NCBI GenBank assembly: GCA_021234155.1
Contig: JAJEKV010000415.1
Coordinates: forward strand, 91,141 to 155,140
Reading direction: 5' to 3'
From: Isoetes taiwanensis
Taxonomy: Eukaryota > Streptophyta > Lycopodiopsida > Isoetales > Isoetaceae
DNA length: 64,000 bases
In this document: one piece after another, positions 57,733 to 64,000 of the stretch
Position numbering within the stretch: position 1 is the first letter of the stretch
Layout: the number at the start of each line of letters is the position of its first letter
Translations under genes and position numbers: made by a program
The notes under the pieces: generated by a model
Seen by the model: only the letters and a program-made list of their open reading frames with translations
What the model was told of the DNA's origin: nothing
The model's database searches: none

Positions 57733-58028
57733 AATGTATAAAAAAATCCCCCACCCCCATCCCCCATGTTGTCCTCAACATTGAAGTGTGATAGGCTGAA
57801 CCCAAGGAGACAACTAAATTATGATAGTGCAAAAGTATTAAATAAGGGGAAAAGGGAAAAAGGCAAGAAGGGGAAAAAAAAAAAAAAAAAAAGAGAGAAG
57901 AAAGAAAAGAAATGGGAAAAAGATAGATGACAAAAGTAAAGAAAAGGTAGGGACAGAGCAAAATGGAAAGGAAAAGAGATATGGCTTTCCCTATTACGGT
58001 CCAAAACATTTATAGGCTCTCAACTTAG

Positions 58029-58057
58029 GCCCAGCAATGCTGGGCACCATTACTAGT
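58029..58057 (+). mobile_element. Helitron-like 3' terminus, copy 2
   Basis: Same hairpin and spacing, ending in CTAGT. It is a duplicate of copy 1 through the tandem duplication, so it is not independent evidence. Confidence 0.5.
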
Positions 58058-58177
58058 AATGTATAGAAAATCCCTCCCTACCCCCACTTCCCCCCCTCCC
58101 AATTTTGTCCTCAGCATTGAAGCGCGATCGGCTGAACCCAAGGAGACAACTAAATTATGATAGTGCAAAAGTATTAA

Positions 58178-58599
58178 AGTAGGTAATAGAAAGATACAGT
58201 GATCATATATGATCATCGTTTTGACCCATTCACACAAAGCAATACACACAACACTTATAACATATGCAAAACAAAAGTCATAGGTCCTCAGTGGACATGG
58301 TGAACCCTTCAGGCATGAAGGTAATTGCTACTAGCCTATAGAATCACAGTAACATTAGTATCTAAATAAAATATAAGAAGTTGTGGTTGTAGGGACCACC
58401 CCCTATGAACGAGAAATTGAAAGAGGAATTTCTAACATGCCTACACTAGCGATTTTTCTCGGCGTAAGGAGTGGCATTATTCCCATCATGGTCATAGACA
58501 AATGCATTCTACATGCCTAGATGTCCATCTCTTTCCTATGAAGCAACTATATCCAATTCCCCCTGCATGACCCCTGCCGGATCTAGCACTTGGAACAAG
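58178..58599. other. Probable 3' untranslated part of the gypsy relic
   Basis: No coding sense. On the minus strand the sequence leads to gaggacaaaattgggagggg at about 58,115-58,095, which resembles the purine-rich end found just before 3' LTRs in many plant gypsy elements. Confidence 0.4.
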
Positions 58600-60300
58600 T
58601 CTCACTCACCTTCGGGGTCGGGGTAGGTAGCATTGTTGATGGTGCAAACTTGGCATTCTCGCATAAAGTTCGGGTAAGCTTTATCAACGTGTTTGCCTGT
58701 AACCACGATTGAGAAGAGTTCTAGAGCTATTTCCACTTCCATCATCTCTGAGCATTTTGGTGACTCAAGTATCTCATCTGGATCAGGTGTATGCTTCTTC
58801 AAAAGGCTTATATGAAAGACTTTATGAACTTTAAGATGTGCTGGAAGATTGAGCTTATAGGTTGAGGAACTACTTGATGATTGATCTCAAAAGGTCCCAC
58901 CCATCGAGGGGCCAGTTTCTTGTAATTTTCAATTTTGAGCTTGGCTTGCTTAATCTTGATCTTTAAATATACGAAATTTCCAACCTGAAATTCTCGTGTT
59001 GTCTGATGCTTATCTATAGCTCTTCTGTCTGCTTCTAGCGGCCAACAAGTACTTGCATACCTCCTCCACTAAGGCTTGCATTCGATGAATAACTGCTACG
59101 AGACTTCAAGCTTCGACACGGCATTAAGCTACATGTCTAGAGTCAGATAATGGTATCTATAATGTGTAATGAAAGGAGACATGTCTGCTTTGGACTATTA
59201 TAGGTGAACTCCCCTAAATGTATATAGTTTGCCCATGTAGACTATTCCAGACATAATTCCGTAGCATATCCTCAATGATCTGGTTGGTGTGTTCTATGTG
59301 GGTCATAGGCCGTATTCATGGGAAGGTCTGTATAATGCTAAAGAAAGCATTAACAAACTTATGATCCCGATCTGAGATGATTTTACCTGTATATTTTGAA
59401 GGCGGAGATCTCCTTCGTAAAAAGGTATGATGTATCCAATATAGTGCTCGTGGTTCGACATCGCAAAAATGTGCCATCTTAGAGAGTTTGTCCACCACCA
59501 CCATCTAGACACCATATCCCCTCATGGTTCGTGGAAGATCCACTATAAAATCCATGGTAGTGCTTTCCCACTTTGCATTGAGAACCTCCAAAGTTTCAAG
59601 CACTCTTGGAACACGCAATTGCTCGGGCTTGGTTTGCTGACAAAGGTGACATTGTTTAATGCATCTCGCAAAATACTTTTTTAGGTGGGCCAATAATAAT
59701 TGAATCGTACCTTGAAATAAGTCTTCATAAACTCTGCATGTCTTGCTATTGGACTGGAGGATAACCGTCCTTATCCCTGAGGATTCTGGAACACATAATT
59801 TATTCTTGTAATATAGAAGATTACCTTCCTTCTCGTACTGTCTGAAGGTGTCATGTTGCTTATCAGCTTCTTGGACAAGCTTTGCCACACTTCCTTCCAA
59901 AAGAGTCTGCTAAATTGTCTTGCCGAACTCACTCGTAAGGGTGGAAATAGCATTACAATGAGTTTGAGTTGCCAACAGGTGTCTAGAGAGAGCATTTGCA
60001 ACGACATTATACTTGTGGGGCTTGTAGATAACCTCAATATCATACTTCTCAAGAAATTCCATCCATCTCTATTGTTTTAGATTGAGATGTGGCTGGGTAG
60101 GGATGTAGTAGAGGCTCTGATGGTCTGTGTCCAACTGGAACCGTTTGCCAAAAAGGTAAAGCCACTAACTCCTTAATTCTTACACAGCTGCAAGTAATTT
60201 TTGGTCATGCGTAGGGTAACGTTGCCTGGTATCATTCATCTTCTTAGAATCGTAGGCAATAACTCGTCCTTCCTGCATCAAATGGAGAAACTTGATACTA
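58600..60300 (-). mobile_element. Ty3/gypsy pol relic, minus strand
   Basis: From 60,300 leftward the minus strand encodes RNase H (RQRYPTHDQKLLAAV, KYDIEVIYKPHKYNVVANAL), the integrase zinc region (CIKQCHLCQQTKPEQL), the integrase core with first Asp (TTMDFIVDLPRT), DKLSKMAHF, SDRDHKFVN with the second Asp, and a C-terminal phrase (KKHTPDPDEILE). Many stops and frameshifts are present. The reverse transcriptase is cut off at about 60,300 by the L1-like fragment. It is a different lineage from the 38.7-49.8 kb element. Confidence 0.82.
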
Positions 60301-60780
60301 TCAGAGGGCAGAAATAGATGACGTTAAAAAGGACATGAACAAATTCAAACGCAATGCGCACCAGCAGGTGAATCTTCTGAAGATGTTATGTTTCTAAGAA
60401 TGCTATGTTGAGGAACAGGAAAAACGTCAAAGGGCTCTAAATTTGAGAATTGTGGGACTAGCTGAAAATGCAAATGAGAACACGAAGGCTGCTGTGAAAG
60501 AATTCTTTGCAGAGAATCTAAATGTCCAAGATACTGGAATAGTAGAGGCATTTCGCATTGGAAAAAGGGACACAGGTACAAGACATATAATAGGGAGGCT
60601 AGACTTGCAATCTTGAAAAACAGAAACAAGCTGAATGGGAAGTTTGTTTGGGTGAATGAAGATTTAACTAAAGATCAGATGCTGGCCAAAAAACAAGAAT
60701 TGGAAAGAGTAAGAGAAGCCAAAGCCAATAATAAAAAAAGTTACTTGGAAAAAGGGAAAGGCCATCATTGAAGAATAGGG
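60301..60780 (+). pseudogene. L1-like ORF1 relic
   Basis: Frames read EEQEKRQRALNLRIVGLAEN, VKEFFAENLNVQDTGIVEAF with RIGKRD, then ARLAILKNRNKLNGKFVWVN and EDLTKDQMLAKKQELERVRE. This is the coiled coil plus RRM-type pattern of L1 ORF1 RNA-binding proteins. It has a stop near 60,403 and a frameshift near 60,580. Confidence 0.65.
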
Positions 60781-61835
60781 GTTGTTGGGGACCTTCAAGG
60801 TAGCAATATAGAATATTAATCGGTTAACGATTGATAAAGTTCTTAGCATGGAAGATTTACTGGAAGAAATTGATATGATTTGTTTTATTGAAACCAAAGA
60901 GCACGATTTATTTGCGCTACCAGAGATTGATCACTTTTAGAATATCTACTCTGTTAAAAATCCAAGATTCAAGCAAGGTGATTGTGGGAACGATGGAGTT
61001 GCTTGCTATGTGAGAACTGAATACAAGCATATGGTTGAGGGGGTTAAGAAGGATACCAACAATCAATTTCTATGGCTGAAAGTGAAGGAGGGGCTAGACA
61101 CAATATATATGGCAGTATGCTATTTTGCACCACGTCATATGCAAGCTTACACGAATGCAACAGATGCCAACAGTGATGACCCATTTTATAATCTAGAGCA
61201 AGACATAATGAAGTATCAGGAAAAGGAAAACATTATTGTAACTGGGGACTTCAATAGCTGAACAGCCAGCACTCAATCTACTAAATATGTGGATGGTGAA
61301 GACCTGCTATGGCTAGAGACAGAGGATGACCAAATACTGGAGAGGAATGGATGGAAAAGATCCTCGGCTGATAATACAATGACAAAAACAGGGAGATATC
61401 TGTTGAATTTGTGCAGCAGTTCAAACTTACTTATAATTAATGGCATTGGTAGGTTCCCAAAATCACGTGTAGACAAAGAAGTGTTGTGGACTACTTGATC
61501 TGTAGTGAAGCCACAAGCAAATATATTCAAAAGTTTGTTGTGATAGAAGAAAGACATGAGTCTGATCATGCATCAATGATGTTTGCAATGTCTTGTCCTA
61601 TGCCAGAAATTTTGCAGCCCAAAACAGTAGAAAAGATGTGCTTTGATCCCAAGAAAGGGAGCCTTTATAGGCAAGAGACAGAAAAGAGAAGCCAAGGGTT
61701 GATTTGGCCGGCTATAAAGGTAAATAGTTTGCACCAACTGTTTGAACTAGATGCTAATACCATTGGTTCTTTTATTATTCAAGTCCTACAACACCGAGAA
61801 TCATGTGTAAAAAACTTATAAAATTTATTATGTGA
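60781..61835 (+). pseudogene. L1-like endonuclease domain relic
   Basis: This is an APE-type endonuclease with recognisable catalytic motifs: DMICFIETKEHD (about 60,870-60,905), GVACYVRTEYKHMV, VTGDFNS (about 61,240-61,260) and ESDHASMMF (about 61,558-61,584). Stops lie at 60,938 and 61,259, with a frameshift near 61,487. The reverse transcriptase does not follow. Instead the sequence meets the 3' tail of LINE-d at about 61,840. Confidence 0.75.
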
Positions 61836-61928
61836 TGATATATTATTTTATTTATTTTATTTATTTGGTCTTGCTCACTTAGGGCCTTGAGGCCATGGAG
61901 CACAAAAATACATATAAAAAATTATTCA

Positions 61929-62507
61929 CTATAATTTTAATAAAAAAGCTCGATGTGCGTCTACTGCCTTTAAATATAGTCCTAGATCATAACTTGAAAT
62001 GGAAAGCAATGAATGAAAATCTGTCACTTGAATCTCTGATTGTTCCCTAATGTCTCTGTATGCTTCACATTGTAAGAAAACATGCGCTTCATCCTCTACC
62101 TGGCCTGAAACACATGTTTTACAGACTCGATCTTCAAGGGGAATTTTTGACCATCGACCCATCTCGATCCCCAATCTGTGAGAGCTTGTCCTGTAACGGG
62201 CAATAACGTGCTTCAAGGATGTCGGCATGTCCTCTGCGAGGTATTCCTGACTCTTATATTCAGCCATGTGATTAACATGAGTCCTGTATTGAGATAATCT
62301 AGAACCTTCGTGCTGCCACAACCGTTCTAGTGCCAACCGTTCCAGCAGAATTCTCGCATCTGTTTTACAATCCGGCCAGTTGCCCTCATGTAAACCCCAT
62401 TTATCTGCCCATTTTATGAAATCATGCATCCAGCCTTGCTGTTCTGACATCTTCATGAAAAATAAACATTCTGATGATTGGCCTTTTATCCTGTTCACAA
62501 AATTCAC
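61929..62507 (-). pseudogene. LINE-d C-terminal domain
   Basis: This open run of 192 codons contains RTSSHRLGIEMGRW and a zinc-binding CKTCVSGQVEDEAHVFLQC (C-x2-C...H-x4-C), then a stop at 61,929. In related LINEs this region follows the RT and is thought to help nucleic-acid binding. It is in a different frame from the RT core. Confidence 0.82.
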
Positions 62508-63860
62508 ACTCTGAAACAGTGTTCTAATTCCAAAGGGAACATACCTGCTTCAGCGAGCATGATTGCATATGGGGTTTGACTTTTAATGCCTAGTATGTTT
62601 CTGAGGAAAAGCTTTTGAACTGCTTCTATCCGGTTCCACAATTTGGTAGGGAGGCTAGGTCCCCATATCGGAACTCCGTATAAAAGCACAGTCTGAACCA
62701 GTGTTTTAAATAGCATCTTCCTGAGATCCCAATCATAAAGGTTAATCTTAGAACATTTTGCCAGCATACCATAAAGTGCCATCTTTCCTCCTGTTGATCT
62801 TCTTTTGATGCACTCATTCCAATCATATTTGGATGAGAAATCGAGCCCAAGATATTTATAGGTTTCTACTGTCTCAATCTCTTGCCCCTGGTATGTAAAA
62901 ACAGGCCTTTCCCGTGTTCCAAATACCATTATTTTTGACTTGGTAAGATTTACTGTCATCTTTCTTTCTTTGCAAAAGGATTCAAGATTGAGTAAGTGTG
63001 TCTGCAGCACATGCTTTTTAGAAGCTAGAAGTACTACATCATCCGCATATAATAATAATTGGATTACGTATGCACCAAGCTGGACCCCTGCCAGAGATCG
63101 TGAATGTAGCCATTCTTCCAACTCATCAATAAAAAGACCGAAAAGGGTTGGGGATAAAGGACAGCCTTGGCGTACTCCAATGGTGTTCCTGATCACAGAA
63201 TGAACATCCCATGAGATTTGGATTAGCACTTCAGAATATAGCTGTGCAACTGCTCCTTTTATTTCTTTCGGAACTCCTAGATTCTCCATTCGATCCCACA
63301 ATTCTTTTCTTTGTACGGTGTCGAAAGCTTTGGAGAAATCAATCAATGCAGCAGATGGTGCTTTTGCTTTCTCTACTAATACACGGAGCGTGAGCGCGTG
63401 ATCAAGTGTGCTAAAATCTTGTCTGAAACCTGCTTGGCATTTAGAGCGTTTTTCTTCTTCCTCTGCCCATGAACTCAACTTGCGCTCTAACAGGCTGCCT
63501 AGTATCTTTGCAAAAAGTACTACCAATAAGTATGGTTCTGTAATTTTGCACTACAGTCTTATCCCCGGACATATGGACGGGATGAACCCTGTTTAACTTC
63601 CAAGCACGTGGCAGCCCCTGTATGACACTCAAATTCAGCAACTCAGTAAGCTTATCCAAAGTATTTTCCCCACCCCATTTAAAAAGCTCCACGCATAACC
63701 CATCCAGATCGTGTGCTTTGTTATTATTCATCTCTGATAACACATTACTGACCTCATCTTTATTGAAAAGATCCCCTTCTATGGCTAAAATTGGCATGCA
63801 TGCTAAATCACCCATGTCATACATACCTTTCACTAATTTTAGCAAATCGCATGTCTCCAA
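62504..63860 (-). pseudogene. LINE-d reverse transcriptase
   Basis: N-terminal part (63,860-63,441): VLSEMNNNKAHDLDGLCVEL, LNRVHPVHMSGDKTVV. The core (63,526-62,504, 340 open codons) includes QAGFRQDFSTLDHALTLRVL, motif A LIDFSKAFDTV with the catalytic Asp present, NTIGVRQGCPLSPTLFGLFI and motif C LLYADDVVLLA. A frameshift near 63,480 separates the two parts, and another at 62,504 separates the core from the C-terminus. Catalytic residues are intact, so decay is recent or modest. Confidence 0.88.
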
Positions 63861-64000
63861 ATTAGGCTAGTCTGATCGCTTATTTAAGGATGTCCAAAAT
63901 CCTTTTGGATCCGCTTTATATCGCTCTTTTCAAGGCAGATTGCCTTTGCTTAAGAAAGGCTTGCTTTTTCTTTTGTACAAACCTCCTGTACCAATTTGGT

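Larger units (their letters stand above)
57524..58177. repeat. Tandem duplication of about 320 bases
   Basis: Copy 1 (57,524-57,843) and copy 2 (57,844-58,177) each contain a purine-rich run with a long A stretch, tagatgacaaaa, attacgg(c/t)ccaaaacattta, the hairpin described next, a C-rich run and gacaactaaattatgatagt. Identity by eye is around 90 percent. Confidence 0.88.
61840..64000 (-). mobile_element. LINE-d, minus strand, continues beyond the window
   Basis: Reading leftward from the window edge: RT N-terminal region, RT core, C-terminal zinc region, a short 3' UTR and an AAATA-type tail (tttatttattttatttattt on plus, 61,848-61,868). Its protein is related to LINE-a/b/c in the C-terminal HRL.IE.GRW block, but the tail and 3' UTR differ. 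It is tail-to-tail with the L1-like fragment. Confidence 0.85.

Noticed and set aside
60301-63860. Twin-primed single LINE (inverted 5' part)
   Set aside because: In twin priming the inverted part lies at the 5' side of the element. Here the opposite-strand piece lies beyond the 3' tail of LINE-d.

Overview
This window looks like a repeat-dense stretch of a large plant nuclear genome. The evidence is an intact plant-specific SAUR gene, a broken NDR-type kinase gene with plant-style exon ends, GT-AG introns, and plant-type Ty1/copia and Ty3/gypsy elements (one with an initiator-tRNA-Met primer site). I see no bacterial, organellar, rRNA, true tRNA or CRISPR features. The species cannot be fixed from sequence alone. 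The low gene density and several non-L1 LINEs would suit a large-genome non-flowering vascular plant such as a fern, but that is inference.

Layout. 0-2 kb: NDR-type kinase pseudogene (+). 2.6-4.1 kb: large tandem duplication, then a possible small inverted-repeat element. 6.6 kb: Helitron-like 3' end (-). 8.1-8.7 kb: diverged tandem repeats. 10.27-11.63 kb: terminal-inverted-repeat (TIR) element carrying exons of a prenylcysteine oxidase/farnesylcysteine lyase gene. 17.5 kb: tRNA-derived SINE. About 18.9-25.4 kb: an old L1-type LINE relic split by a 4.4 kb TIR element (with a small acidic-protein gene) and by a solo LTR with a perfect 5-bp target duplication. 25.5-26.2 kb: LINE-a (-). 27.8-32.1 kb: LINE-b (+). 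34.8-35.4 kb: SAUR gene, the only clearly intact host gene. 37.2-38.5 kb: hairpins, a 257-bp MITE and a 57-bp minisatellite. 38.655-49.800 kb: complete Ty3/gypsy-type LTR retrotransposon (-) with perfect target duplication, a decayed gag-pol and about 3 kb of extra coding sequence downstream of integrase. 50.0-51.5 kb: broken gene for a protein with a ParB-like domain (+). 51.5-55.1 kb: 5' half of a Ty1/copia element (-) interrupted by LINE-c (+). 56.9-58.2 kb: long polypurine tract, a 320-bp tandem duplication and two Helitron-like 3' ends. 58.6-60.3 kb: Ty3/gypsy relic (-). 60.3-61.8 kb: 5' half of an L1-like LINE (+). 61.8-64 kb: LINE-d (-), running off the window.

How it fits together. 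The window is a nest of insertions. Identical elements at several ages (solo LTR and full element; LINE-a, -b and -c with one shared 3' end) allow relative dating. The points most worth a second look are the extra 3' ORFs of the LTR element, the ParB-like gene, the gene-carrying TIR element, the covarying Helitron-type hairpins, and a strong CTG/CAG-related difference pattern between LTR copies that may be a sequencing artefact rather than biology.
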